A stretch of DNA of 64,000 bases from Bradyrhizobium sp. ORS 278 (GCF_000026145.1 NC_009445.1:3100001-3164000); one strand, 5' to 3'; positions 35,092 through 44,165 are shown, counted from the first letter of the stretch. Notes: generated by a model from the letters alone, not told the origin. Numbers and translations are program-made.

Positions 35092-36690
35092 ATGCGAAGG
35101 CTCTTTGGACTTGCGCTGATCGTCATGGCCTTGACAAATGGCCTGATGACGGCCGCCGAGGCGCAGACGGGCTCAGTGGCGATCGGTGTCGGCTCATGGC
35201 GGCCGGCCTACGCGTTACGCCAATTGTTCGACTGCTTCTACGATCAGGCGAAAGGCGGAGGCAGCTCCGCCGGGGTGAGCAAGCCCGGCCCTTGGGCCAA
35301 AGCCGCCAATTGCCCCATGTTCAACGGCAGCGGTGCGGGCGGCGAGATCCTCTATGTGAGCCATCTCTCCGCGGACACCAAGCAGATGCTGCGGGTCAAC
35401 TCGATCGGATCTCCTTCAGACCCCGCCAACACCAAGTATTGCCTCCTGCCTTGCGCTTACGCCTATGGGAGCAGCGCCGTTCCCTACACCGATGCAACGC
35501 GGAGCATTACCAGCTACGCGAACTATGACGGTTTCCACTTCATTGCGGGGGAGGCGCCGGTCAGCGCCGCTGAGATGACGGCCTGGGCCGCGGCCGGCAA
35601 CCTGTCGAAGTATGGCAGGCTGATCCAGATCCCGATGGGTGCCGCGGGCGTTGCGCTGATGTTCGGCGGCAAGGATGGCAACAACAACCCACTCAACATG
35701 CTGCAGCCGGTGCCGTCCGGGGGCAGCAGTGGCCTCAACCTCTCGCGAAATGCACTGTGCGGAATCTACTCCGGCCATATCACCAAATGGGACAATCCGA
35801 TCCTGACCGCGCTCAATGGCGGCGTGCTCGGCGGCGGGCAGATCACAATCTATGCGAGCACGGGCGGCATGAATTATCTGCTGACCAGCGCGCTGGCGTC
35901 GCAGTGTCAATTCGAGATCGGACCCAACAACGAGACCGACCCGACGCTCGTGTCCTATGCCTTTCCATGGACCGATCGTGACGCCCCGTGTCCGAACCCG
36001 CCCGCGCGCGGGGCTCTCAGCACCAATTGGCCGACCCCGCTCACTCCGCAGGATCAATGCGGAAAGACAAACGCCTTGCCCGCGGGCATGGCCATCTATC
36101 AGGCTTCTCTGCCGGGCAGCGAGATCGCGGCGCTCACCTATCCGCCCTATGCACCAGGCGCGACTCTCTATGGCACTCCCGGATCGATCGCTGCCGTGCC
36201 GCTGCGATATATCAACACCACGATCGTCTCTTCGACCTTGAAGGCCATCAACATCGAATCGGAATGGGACCTCGCGACGGGCAGCGGCCAGTTCCAGCCG
36301 CCGACCTGGCAGGGCGCGGAGATCGCGATGGCGCAGGCGGTGCCGCAACTCGACGACGCGACCCGCCTCAATCCGCTCGCCTGGAGCCTTGCTGGGCAGG
36401 TCCCCAATCCAGTGCTGCCAGGCGCCTATCCGATCTCCGGCTTCACCTGGATCGAGATGTACCAGTGCTACGCCAATCACGCCAACGGCACCAATCCCTT
36501 CCTCTGGCTGCGCAGCTGGCTGGATTATCTCTACGGCAGCGACCAGGCCGAGGCCATCCTCCGCGAGAACGGGTTCGTCGGCATGTCCCCGGCCTGGAAG
36601 GAGGAGATCTACAAGCTGCTGAACGATCCGGCCAACGGCCCAGCCCAGCACGGCAATAGCGGCTGCACCAGCGTTGCTGGAGCCTACTGA
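35092..36690 (+). CDS. Secreted PstS-like protein 1
   Basis: Exported 532-residue protein with a signal peptide (cleavage near AAEA-QTG). The segment VAIGVGSWRPAYALRQLFDCF matches the N-terminal strand-helix of phosphate-binding PstS/DING proteins in pattern (shown in part: GVGSWRPAYALRQLF), and LCGIYSGHITKWDNP matches the PstS segment that usually reads IFxGxITxWNDP. GSIAAVPLRY is another shared region. It is longer than PstS and contains many paired cysteines, indicating a disulfide-rich extracytoplasmic protein. No pst transport genes adjoin. It is followed by a paralogue. GGGAGGG precedes the ATG. Confidence 0.75.
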   Translation: MRRLFGLALIVMALTNGLMTAAEAQTGSVAIGVGSWRPAYALRQLFDCFYDQAKGGGSSAGVSKPGPWAKAANCPMFNGSGAGGEILYVSHLSADTKQMLRVNSIGSPSDPANTKYCLLPCAYAYGSSAVPYTDATRSITSYANYDGFHFIAGEAPVSAAEMTAWAAAGNLSKYGRLIQIPMGAAGVALMFGGKDGNNNPLNMLQPVPSGGSSGLNLSRNALCGIYSGHITKWDNPILTALNGGVLGGGQITIYASTGGMNYLLTSALASQCQFEIGPNNETDPTLVSYAFPWTDRDAPCPNPPARGALSTNWPTPLTPQDQCGKTNALPAGMAIYQASLPGSEIAALTYPPYAPGATLYGTPGSIAAVPLRYINTTIVSSTLKAINIESEWDLATGSGQFQPPTWQGAEIAMAQAVPQLDDATRLNPLAWSLAGQVPNPVLPGAYPISGFTWIEMYQCYANHANGTNPFLWLRSWLDYLYGSDQAEAILRENGFVGMSPAWKEEIYKLLNDPANGPAQHGNSGCTSVAGAY

Positions 36691-36810
36691 TACTACGCGT
36701 CATCGCCACGAGTCCGCGTGGTCATGAAACGTCCGATTTTGTCGGCGGCGGCCCTCAGCGTGCCGCCGCGGTCGAAAACGCACATCGCGCATGATTGTTT
36801 GGAGGGGAAA

Positions 36811-38427
36811 ATGCGTCATCATATGAAATTTGCTCTGGTTATCCTTTTGCTCGCCGCAAATCTGGCGCCGGCGCAGGCCGAGACGGTCGCCTTTGGTGGT
36901 GGCTCGTGGCGGCCGGCCTATGCGCTGCGGCAGCTGTTTGACTGCTTCTATAATCAGGCGCAGGGCGGCGGTAATCAGAACCGCAATGGATTTCCCAGCA
37001 AGCCTGGACCTTGGGCAAAGGCCAGCAACTGTCCGGCCTTCAACAGCAGCGGAGCCGGTGGCGAGATTCTTTACGTGAGCCATGTTGAGTCGAACTACAA
37101 ACAGATGCTCAGAACCAACAGCTTCAATATCGATGACCCGACATTGTCTTACTATAGTTGCGATCTGCAGTGTGCGGTCGCGTTTGGGAACAGCGCCGTC
37201 ACTTTCAGCGATGTTCGCCTCGGAATCGGCGCCAGCGGCTATTCCGGATTTGACGGCTTCCAGTTCATCGCGACCGAGGCGCCCGTCGATCCGGCAGAAC
37301 TGACGGCCTGGACGGTCGCCGGCAATGGGTCCGCGTACGGGAGTCTGGTGCAACTGCCGATTGGCGCGGCGCCGATCGCACTGTTGTTTGGCGGCACCGA
37401 CGGCAACAACAGACCTCTCAACATTCTGCAGCCTGTGCCGCCTGGCGGCAGCAGCGGGCTCAACCTGTCGCGTAATGCGCTCTGCGGGATCTTTTCCGGG
37501 CATATCACGCGATGGGACAATCCGATCCTGACTGCAATCAATGGCGGCGTTCTCGGTGGTGGTCCCATTGCTGTCGTGGTGGCGGATGGCGGCATGAACT
37601 ACCTGTTGACGAGCGCCTTGGCCGCGCAATGCCAGTTCGAGATCGGACCCAACAACGAGAACGACGCAACGCTTGTATCCTACGCATTCCCCTGGACCGA
37701 CCGCAGCGCAGCCTGCCCGAATCCGCCGGCACGCGGCAGCCTCAAAACCAACTGGCCGAACATCAACCGATACGCGGCAAGCGGCCCCGACCAGTGCGGA
37801 CGGGCGATTGCGGTGCCGGCGAACGCAAAGTTCGTCAGGACCCGCCAAACCGGATCGGAAGTCACCTACCTCGCCTATCCGGAGTGGTCGCCTGGAGACA
37901 ATTATCAGGGCATTCCCGGATCTATCGCGGCGGTGCCGATGCGATACATCACGACTTCAGTGGTTGGCGTCACGTTGCGAGCCATCAACATCGAATCGGA
38001 ATGGGTTCTTGCGACTGGCAGCGGCCGGTTTCAGCCTCCGACCTGGCAGGGCGCGCAGATCGCGATGGCGCAGGCGGTGCCGCAATTCGATGACACTACC
38101 CGTCTCAACCCGCTGGCCTGGAGCCTGGCTGGACAGGTGCCGGATCCGGTTCTGCCAGGCGCCTATCCGATCTCCGGCTTCACCTGGATCGAGATGTACC
38201 AGTGCTATGCCAGCCATGCGAACGGCAACAATCCGTTCCTCTGGTTGCGCAGCTGGATCGATTATCTCTACGGCAGCGATCAGGCCGAGGCCATCCTCCG
38301 CGAGAACGGGTTCGTCGGCATGTCCCCGGCCTGGAAGGAGGAGATCTACAAGCTGCTGAACGATCCGGCCAACGGCCCCGCCCAGCACGGCAACGGCGGT
38401 TGCACCAGCGTCGCGGGGGCCTACTGA
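36811..38427 (+). CDS. Secreted PstS-like protein 2
   Basis: Paralogue of the preceding gene, 538 residues, signal peptide ending near PAQA-ETV. It shares VAFGGGSWRPAYALRQLFDCF (pattern), LCGIFSGHITRWDNP and an almost identical C-terminal quarter; the middle region after WTDR differs most. The ATG at 36811 is set by GGAGGGGAAA directly upstream; earlier in-frame starts give no signal peptide. The 120-bp spacing to the first copy has no terminator, so the pair may be co-transcribed. Binding of phosphate or a phosphorylated ligand is only inferred. Confidence 0.75.
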   Translation: MRHHMKFALVILLLAANLAPAQAETVAFGGGSWRPAYALRQLFDCFYNQAQGGGNQNRNGFPSKPGPWAKASNCPAFNSSGAGGEILYVSHVESNYKQMLRTNSFNIDDPTLSYYSCDLQCAVAFGNSAVTFSDVRLGIGASGYSGFDGFQFIATEAPVDPAELTAWTVAGNGSAYGSLVQLPIGAAPIALLFGGTDGNNRPLNILQPVPPGGSSGLNLSRNALCGIFSGHITRWDNPILTAINGGVLGGGPIAVVVADGGMNYLLTSALAAQCQFEIGPNNENDATLVSYAFPWTDRSAACPNPPARGSLKTNWPNINRYAASGPDQCGRAIAVPANAKFVRTRQTGSEVTYLAYPEWSPGDNYQGIPGSIAAVPMRYITTSVVGVTLRAINIESEWVLATGSGRFQPPTWQGAQIAMAQAVPQFDDTTRLNPLAWSLAGQVPDPVLPGAYPISGFTWIEMYQCYASHANGNNPFLWLRSWIDYLYGSDQAEAILRENGFVGMSPAWKEEIYKLLNDPANGPAQHGNGGCTSVAGAY

Positions 38428-38544
38428 TAACAGAACAGTGCCGGGGCGCCTGATACCCTGCTATCGATATTGCGCGTGCGATATGTCGCAGCAAGCCCTT
38501 CTAGCTTGACTAGCAGAGGTCAGTCGCCCGCCGTTGATCCGATG

Positions 38545-39276
38545 CTACCAGCCGAGCGGCTTGCCGTCGCGGAAGAAGCCGCCGGTCGGGCCGTCATCGT
38601 CGAGCAGCGCGGCCCACATCACGCTGGCGGCCCCGTCGGCCACGGGGCGCGCGCCCATTGCGGCGCCGCCATCGAAGGTCGCGGTGAAGCCGGGGCAGAC
38701 GGCGTTGACGCGCAGGCCGGGGTTTTCTCTGGCGAGTTTCACCGTCAGGGCATTCAGCGCAGCCTTGGCAACTCCGTAGGAGGCCGGCATCGGCGCCGCG
38801 GTGGCGAGACCGAATTCCGGGTCGCTGTGCGAGCCGGCGCCGCTGGACACATTGACCAGCCGGCCATGCGCGCTGTTGCGCAACAGCGGCAGAAACGTCT
38901 GCGCGACCGCCCAGGCGCCGAACAGCGTGCTCTCGAAATTGGCGCGGACCTCGCCGAGATCGGCGTTCGAGGCGGTCTCGTCGTAACGGCCGAGCGTCGC
39001 CGCGTTGTTGACCAGCACGTCGAGCCGGCCGAACCGCTCATCGAGCAGCGCGGCAAGCTTCGCGGTGGCGTCGGGATCGGTGATGTCCATGCCGTGCCCC
39101 TCCGCCCTCACGGCCATGGCGCTGAGTTCATCCGCTCTTGCCCGTGCGTCCGCCGCCTTGCGAGCGGTCAGGATGATGTGAAAGCCGCGCTGGCCGAGCT
39201 GCCGTGCCACCTCGAAGCCGATACCGGTGGCGCGTCCGGCGCCGGTGATGAGGGCGAGGGAAACAGATGCGTCCAT
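38545..39276 (-). CDS. SDR-family oxidoreductase
   Basis: Short-chain dehydrogenase of 243 residues. Cofactor motif TGAGRATGIGFE (an expanded GxxxGxG), NNAATLGRYD in place of NNAG, and active-site SSGAG with YGVAK. The expanded motif and SYGVAKAALNALT resemble eukaryotic carbonyl reductase 1-like SDRs. The C-terminal end GPTGGFFRDGKPLGW is also common in that group. Start at the ATG at 39276; the longer frame would run through the adjoining tRNA gene. Confidence 0.85.
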   Translation of the reverse strand: MDASVSLALITGAGRATGIGFEVARQLGQRGFHIILTARKAADARARADELSAMAVRAEGHGMDITDPDATAKLAALLDERFGRLDVLVNNAATLGRYDETASNADLGEVRANFESTLFGAWAVAQTFLPLLRNSAHGRLVNVSSGAGSHSDPEFGLATAAPMPASYGVAKAALNALTVKLARENPGLRVNAVCPGFTATFDGGAAMGARPVADGAASVMWAALLDDDGPTGGFFRDGKPLGW

Positions 39277-39392
39277 GGATCGTCTCGCTGGTCTCAATGC
39301 ATGGGATGACGTTGATCCGGAAACGCTGTGCCGACTTGGGCGGATCGGCCTGTCGGCAAGTATTGGCTCGCTCCGGACGGCAGCGCGAGCCC

Positions 39393-39479
39393 TGGTGCGG
39401 ACGGTGGGACTCGAACCCACATGACGTTGCCGTCGAGGGATTTTAAGTCCCTTGCGTCTACCGATTCCGCCACGTCCGC
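39393..39479 (-). tRNA. tRNA-Leu (UAA anticodon)
   Basis: On the minus strand the acceptor GCGGACG pairs with CGTCCGC, followed by discriminator A and an encoded CCA. The D-arm reads GCGGAATCGGTAGACGC, the anticodon stem AGGGA/TCCCT encloses CTTAAAA giving anticodon TAA, a long variable arm marks a leucine tRNA, and the T-loop is GGTTCGAGTCCC. Confidence 0.95.
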
Positions 39480-39869
39480 GTTAGGGATCAGAGACCTAGC
39501 GCAAGATCTCATGATCTGGAATGAGGCTGCGCGCGGCTCCTTCAGCTGATGCTTTGCTTAAGCCAGCCGGGCTGCCTTGGTAAAGCCTCAATCCGGCCGT
39601 CACGACCTGTTTGAGTTGATGTTCGCACGGAAGGAATTTGCCGGCTCATCGTGACATCTCTGAAGACATGGGCGAGGCGGCCGTTGTAAGGCACGGACGC
39701 GGAACGGGAATCACCGAGCGCGCGGAACGTGCCGCGGTCGATGGGCAAGGGCTGGAGCGGGTTGAGACGATTGCCGCCGGCCGGCGCTGACGCTGATGGC
39801 AGGCTGGCCGATCTGCCGGCGTGCCCGATCGAGACGATGTTTTAAGACGACTGCAATAATCGAGGCTGC
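39480..39869. other. Gap without assigned gene
   Basis: 390 bp between tRNA-Leu and the lipoprotein gene. A minus-strand frame ends at 39542 (NGRLAHVFRDVTMSRQIP part) and could be a remnant or short protein, but no ribosome binding site or family is recognised. The last 60 bases should hold the lipoprotein promoter. Confidence 0.4.
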
Positions 39870-40334
39870 ATGACGACCGACCGCCACCGCCCGCACCATC
39901 ACTGTTTTGCGCTCTCCGCGGCACTGTTCGCGGCGGGAGCGCTGCTGTCCGGCTGCGCGGGCATGAGCGACAGCGTGTCGACGGCTTTCGCGGATCCGGC
40001 CAAATATGATCTCTACGACTGCAAGCAGCTCGAAGCCGAGCGCAAGGCGCTGGCGGCGCGGACCGCCGAGCTGCAGGGGTTGATGGCCAAGGCGGAGACC
40101 GGGGCCGGCGGGGCCGTGGTCGCCGAGGTCGCGTATCGCAACGACTATGTCGCCGTCCGTGGACAGTCGCAGTTCGCCGAGGAGGCCTGGCGGCGCAACA
40201 AATGCGTCGAGACGCCGCCGACGCCGGTGGCCGCCAAGGGCAAGCCGGCCAAGCCGGCGCGCGCGATGCGGCCGATGGCCTCGACGGGCTCCAGCGGTCC
40301 CTCGACCTTGCCGCGCGACGGCTCGGTTTATTGA
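39870..40334 (+). CDS. Hypothetical lipoprotein
   Basis: 154-residue protein with a lipoprotein signal peptide: basic/His-rich start, hydrophobic stretch and lipobox LLSGC, giving a lipidated Cys near residue 29. The mature part has a helical segment with LEAERKALAARTAELQGL and ends in a Pro/Lys-rich tail. Two further cysteines (YDCKQ, NKCVE) may pair. It probably sits in the outer or inner membrane facing the periplasm. I recognise no named family. It is convergent with the monooxygenase gene, 10 bp apart. Confidence 0.7.
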   Translation: MTTDRHRPHHHCFALSAALFAAGALLSGCAGMSDSVSTAFADPAKYDLYDCKQLEAERKALAARTAELQGLMAKAETGAGGAVVAEVAYRNDYVAVRGQSQFAEEAWRRNKCVETPPTPVAAKGKPAKPARAMRPMASTGSSGPSTLPRDGSVY

Positions 40335-40344
40335 GGCCGGCGCT

Positions 40345-41544
40345 TCAGAGTCGCCAATCGTAGATCCAGCGCTGCCGCGCCGACAGCCGCTCCGGCCCGA
40401 GCGCCTTGATGCTGATGTCGCGGGCGAGCGCCAGCGGTCCGCTCATGTGGTAGATCCGCCCCTGTTTGCGCGCGGTGGTTTGCACCTGTCCGACCCGGGG
40501 GCGGCGCAGTTTCGCGTAGCGCTTGAGCGCGCCTTCGATCCCCGCGAGTCCATCGGGGCGCGCCTCGCTCAGCGCTTTGGCGAGCACTGCCGCGTCCTCG
40601 ATCGCCATGCCCGCGCCCTGCGCGGCAAATGGCAGCATCGCATGCGCGGCATCGCCGAGTAGCGCAACGTTGCCCTTGCTCCATTCGATGCCCTCCGGCA
40701 CCGCGAACAACGCCCATTTGCGCCAGCCGTCGACGGCATTGAGCAGCAGCCGCGCCGTCGCCGGCCAGCCCGGCGGGGCGAAGGCGGCTTTCAGCTCGGC
40801 CGGATCGCCGTCGGTGCTCCAGCCCGGCCGGTTCCAGGTGCCGGGCACCACGGCGACGACGTTGACCTGGCGGCCGGCGGAAATCGGGTAGGCGACGAGA
40901 TGGGCGCTCGGCCCCATCCACAGCTGCACCCGCGCGCTGGTGTAGTCGCGCGGCAGTTGCCGTGCCTCGAGCGTACCGCGCCAGGCGATCAGGCCGGAGA
41001 ATGCGGCGCGGACCTGCGGAAACAGATGATGCCGCACCGCCGACCAGACGCCGTCGGCTCCGATCAGCGCCAGCGCCACGTCCTGCCGGCGCTCATCGCC
41101 GCGGCGGTGCACCACCGTCAGGCCCTTGGCGTGAGCGGCGACGTCCTCGAACTGGCATCCGAGCTTGAGCTCGATATCCGGATGCGCCATAGCCTCGGCA
41201 GCGAGCGCGGCCTGCAGATCGGCGCGATGGATCACCCAGTAGGGTGCACCAGCCGATTCGCTGGCCGTAGTGCCGAGCGGCAGCCGCGCGATCTCGCCGC
41301 CGGCGCGCGCGCTCATGATGCTGACCGCCTCCGGCACGACCGCGCGCGTTGTGAGACGTGGTCCCAGCCCCAGGTCGATCAGGATCCGGCTGGCATTGGG
41401 CGAGAGCTGCAGGCCGGCGCCGACTTCCTCCAGCCGCTCGGCCTTCTCCAGCACGACGACGCGGAAGCCCTTGGTCGCGAGCGCCAGCGCGGCGGTCAGG
41501 CCGCCGATGCCGGCGCCGGCGACAGTAACGGTACGCAGTGCCAC
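40345..41544 (-). CDS. FAD-dependent monooxygenase (salicylate hydroxylase-like)
   Basis: Class A flavoprotein monooxygenase of 399 residues. The dinucleotide-binding GAGIGGLTAALALATKGF at the start, the DG motif in LIGADGVWSAVRHHLF, and GDAAHAMLPFAAQGAGMAIEDA, which binds FAD ribityl/phosphate, are all in place. The pattern fits salicylate or 3-hydroxybenzoate hydroxylase-like enzymes hydroxylating an aromatic ring with NAD(P)H and oxygen. Start at 41544 and 10 bp after the zinc-finger gene, so likely co-transcribed. Substrate not determined. Confidence 0.87.
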   Translation of the reverse strand: MALRTVTVAGAGIGGLTAALALATKGFRVVVLEKAERLEEVGAGLQLSPNASRILIDLGLGPRLTTRAVVPEAVSIMSARAGGEIARLPLGTTASESAGAPYWVIHRADLQAALAAEAMAHPDIELKLGCQFEDVAAHAKGLTVVHRRGDERRQDVALALIGADGVWSAVRHHLFPQVRAAFSGLIAWRGTLEARQLPRDYTSARVQLWMGPSAHLVAYPISAGRQVNVVAVVPGTWNRPGWSTDGDPAELKAAFAPPGWPATARLLLNAVDGWRKWALFAVPEGIEWSKGNVALLGDAAHAMLPFAAQGAGMAIEDAAVLAKALSEARPDGLAGIEGALKRYAKLRRPRVGQVQTTARKQGRIYHMSGPLALARDISIKALGPERLSARQRWIYDWRL

Positions 41545-41554
41545 GACAGGCCGG

Positions 41555-41797
41555 TCAGGCGACGTCCTTCAGCACACATTCCGGCGGCCGCGCCTCGCCG
41601 GCGGAGAGATCTGGCGCGTAGCGGTACAGCGTGGAGCAGTACGGGCAGATGATCTCTTTGTCGTTGCCGAGATCGAGGAACACGTGCGGATGGTCGAACG
41701 GCGGATTGGCGCCCACGCACATGAACTCATGCGAGCCGATCTCGATGACCGGAACACCGGCGTCGTTGTGGAAATGCGGGACGATGTTATCGGCCAT
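41555..41797 (-). CDS. zf-CHCC zinc-finger protein (NDUFS6-like)
   Basis: 80-residue protein with the zinc-binding CHCC pattern: FMCVG, then DHPHVFLDL, then IICPYCSTLYRY. This fold occurs in the NDUFS6 subunit associated with complex I of alphaproteobacteria and mitochondria. The length and the position of ligands match. The ATG at 41797 starts the conserved part; a longer frame to 41884 adds unrelated residues. It is the promoter-proximal gene of a two-gene unit with the monooxygenase, an arrangement whose meaning is unclear. Confidence 0.8.
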   Translation of the reverse strand: MADNIVPHFHNDAGVPVIEIGSHEFMCVGANPPFDHPHVFLDLGNDKEIICPYCSTLYRYAPDLSAGEARPPECVLKDVA

Positions 41798-42117
41798 CGG
41801 TTTAACCTCGAGTGGCAAAAGAAAAGAGCGGATCAGCGCGGGAAGCCGCCAGAACGGGACAGAACGGAAGAGCCCGGCCGTCACGAGGACGGCGACGCAC
41901 CATGCTGAGCCATAAGGCCAATTTCTCGCGTTGGGAACCTGCGTTGGATGCGACGCACGCGGTTATTTTTGCGGCGTGTGGATTCGACACAAGCTGGCCC
42001 TCGCCGAGAAGCCCTTCTTTCGTCGGGGCCGTTGTGTCACGGACTGAATACCCTATGTCTTGTGACGGACGCCCGCGCGAAAACGTGAAGGCGGCGTGAT
42101 CTGGATGCGGTTCGAAG
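41798..42117. other. Divergent intergenic region
   Basis: 320 bp between the divergent zinc-finger and membrane-protein genes. It should contain both promoters; I see no convincing motif, gene or repeat. Confidence 0.5.
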
Positions 42118-43260
42118 ATGCGAATCAATTGGAGGCTCAGCCTGGCCGTCGTCGGTCTCGCCGCCAGCGCCGCAGTCGGCGCGGCGTGGTGGCCGCATGC
42201 CTTTCGAGCCGGGACCGTGATCGCGGCGGCCGATGATCCCGCGCGGCTGTCCGAGCTCCAGGTGTCCGCGTTGCTGCGGACCGATCCGGCGCTGATCGCA
42301 CGCAATATCGACGAGGCGCTCGCGGCCGGCGATCCGGATCTTGCCGAGAGCTTCGTCGCACTGGCCAGCGAGCATCGGATCACGCTCGACCCGGCGCTGG
42401 TCGAGCGCGTCAGCGATGCCGCTGCCGCTGAGAAGGCGCCGTCGAGCGTTGCGAAGCGCTTTGCGACCGGGCTCGTCACGGGCCAGGCCGACGATGTCGC
42501 GAGCCTTTCCGGCACGGTGGCAGGCGATCTGTTCGTGTTCGGCGACATCCGCGATGCCGTGCGCGAAGGCAAGCATCTGGCGATGGGCGAGGAGACCGAC
42601 CGCCTCGTGCTCGGCCTTGCCGCGGCCGGGCTTGCCGTCACCGCGGCGACCTACGTCTCGGCCGGCGGCGCTGCACCGGTGCGGGCCGGGCTGACGCTGG
42701 TGAAGGACGCGCGCAAGGTCGGCCGGCTCGGCGAGGGACTGGCGGCCTGGGCGGGGCGCTCGGCGCGCGAGGTGGTCGATGCGCCGATGCTGCAGCAGGC
42801 GGTCGCCGCCGGCTCGGTGCTGCGTCCCGGTGAGACCGCGACCGCGATCCGCGCGGCGTTCCGGGCGGAGAAGGCTGGCGCCCTGGTGCGGCTCGGCAAG
42901 GATGTCGGCCGCATCACCGAGAAGGCCGGCACCCGCGGCGCGCTCGATTCGCTCAAGCTCGCAGAGGGGCCGAAGGACGTCGCCCGTGCCGCGCGCCTCG
43001 CCGAGGCCAAGGGTGGCCAGACCCGCGCGCTCCTGAAGCTGCTCGGCCGCGGCGCGCTGCTGCTCACGGCGGGCGCCTTCAATCTCGCGCTCTGGCTGTT
43101 CGGCGCGCTGATGACGCTGTTGAGCGCCGTCGCTTCGCTGAAGGCGATGGCCGAGCGTGCCACGCAAAGCCTCATCGATCGCGGCAAGCGGCGGCGGCTG
43201 CGCCGCTTGCAGGCGGAGACTGTGCGCGCCGATCTGGCTGCGGCCGCGCCCTGCGGCTAG
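42118..43260 (+). CDS. Hypothetical membrane protein
   Basis: 380-residue protein, Ala-rich, with one hydrophobic segment at residues 8-25 and a second cluster near 150-170 and 315-345 (LLLTAGAFNLALWLFGALMTLL). The intervening part is helical with RxxR-rich and acidic stretches; the C-terminus is basic, RGKRRRLRRLQAE. This suggests an inner-membrane protein with a large periplasmic or cytoplasmic helical domain. No named family is recognised. The start at 42118 has only a weak ribosome binding site. The alpha/beta hydrolase gene follows after 43 bp. Confidence 0.65.
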   Translation: MRINWRLSLAVVGLAASAAVGAAWWPHAFRAGTVIAAADDPARLSELQVSALLRTDPALIARNIDEALAAGDPDLAESFVALASEHRITLDPALVERVSDAAAAEKAPSSVAKRFATGLVTGQADDVASLSGTVAGDLFVFGDIRDAVREGKHLAMGEETDRLVLGLAAAGLAVTAATYVSAGGAAPVRAGLTLVKDARKVGRLGEGLAAWAGRSAREVVDAPMLQQAVAAGSVLRPGETATAIRAAFRAEKAGALVRLGKDVGRITEKAGTRGALDSLKLAEGPKDVARAARLAEAKGGQTRALLKLLGRGALLLTAGAFNLALWLFGALMTLLSAVASLKAMAERATQSLIDRGKRRRLRRLQAETVRADLAAAAPCG

Positions 43261-43303
43261 AGTTCGCCGACATATCACTCCAGCGTTCCCGGGACCACGT
43301 CCG

Positions 43304-44059
43304 ATGCCGAGCTTTTCCAACGGCGCCGTCGAAATCGCCTTCATCGATGAGGGGGAGGGCGATCCGATCGTGCTCGTCCACGGCTTCGCCTCCACCAAGA
43401 ACGTCAACTGGATCTATCCGGGCTGGGTCACCGAGCTGCGCAATGCCGGCCGCCGCGTCATCGCGCTCGACAATCGCGGTCATGGCGACTCGGCCAAGCT
43501 GTACGATCCCGCGCAGTACGCGATTGCCGAGATGGCGAGCGATGTCACGGCGCTGATGGATCATCTCGGCCTCGCCAGCGCCGATGTCATGGGCTACTCG
43601 CTCGGCGGCCGCATCGCCGCCCACATCGCGCTGACGACGCCGCAGCGGCTGCGCTCGGCCATCTTCGGCGGCATCGGCATGGCGATGATCGAAGGCGGTG
43701 GCCCCGGCGAGAACGTGGCGGCCGCGCTGGAGGCGCCCTCGCTCGACGACGTCAGCGATCCCGTCGGCAAGACATTCCGTGCCTTTGCCGACCAGACCCG
43801 TTCCGATCGCCTCGCGCTCGCCGCCTGCATGCGCGGCTCGCGCGGCCTGATCTCGCGCGAGGACGCCGGCCGCATCGCGGTCCCCGTGCTGGTCGCGGTC
43901 GGCACCACCGACGACGTGTCCGGCTCCGGTCCCGCGCTCGGCGCGCTCATCCCGAACGCCGAGGTGCTCGACATTCCCAACCGCGACCACATGCGCGCCG
44001 TCGGCGACAAGGTCTACAAGGCCGGCGTGGTGGATTTCCTGGCGCGGCGAAGCGCATAG
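43304..44059 (+). CDS. Alpha/beta hydrolase
   Basis: Serine hydrolase of 251 residues. Features are the oxyanion HGFAST after VLVH, the nucleophile elbow GYSLGGR, an acid in VGTTDDVSG and histidine in NRDHMRAVG. The sequence resembles small esterases and 3-oxoadipate enol-lactonase-like proteins; the substrate is not predictable. Start at 43304. Its TAG stop (44057-44059) forms the ATAG foot of a family-A repeat that also supplies the stop of the convergent gene at 44162. Confidence 0.85.
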   Translation: MPSFSNGAVEIAFIDEGEGDPIVLVHGFASTKNVNWIYPGWVTELRNAGRRVIALDNRGHGDSAKLYDPAQYAIAEMASDVTALMDHLGLASADVMGYSLGGRIAAHIALTTPQRLRSAIFGGIGMAMIEGGGPGENVAAALEAPSLDDVSDPVGKTFRAFADQTRSDRLALAACMRGSRGLISREDAGRIAVPVLVAVGTTDDVSGSGPALGALIPNAEVLDIPNRDHMRAVGDKVYKAGVVDFLARRSA

Positions 44060-44165
44060 CCCGGGCGAGGGCGGCGACCCCGGGTTCTCCGACGCAGCTC
44101 GTGCGATCCCGCATGTCGCTTTCGCCTTGGCCCTGCGGGCTCCAGCTGGCGCTCATGCGGGCTAC
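44056..44165. repeat. Family-A BIME, copy 10 (GGG/GCAT)
   Basis: Left foot ATAG, left hairpin CCCGGG/CCCGGG type, right hairpin CCCGCATG/CATGCGGG with a GC-rich insert, CTAC foot. Both feet are used as TAG stop codons by the two convergent genes. Confidence 0.85.

Noticed and set aside
35416..36651. Minus-strand frame of 411 codons
   Set aside because: Shadow of the PstS-like gene 1, which has a signal peptide, ribosome binding site and paralogue.
39542..39748. Minus-strand 68-codon frame near tRNA-Leu
   Set aside because: Somewhat protein-like, but TTG start, no ribosome binding site and no recognisable family; left as unassigned gap.
39393..39869. tRNA-Leu as attachment site of an integrated element
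   Set aside because: No integrase gene, no duplicated tRNA 3' end and no phage-like genes nearby.
41812..42099. Plus-strand frame in the gap before the membrane protein
   Set aside because: Starts with GTG without ribosome binding site, mixed composition, and covers the region where both divergent promoters must lie.
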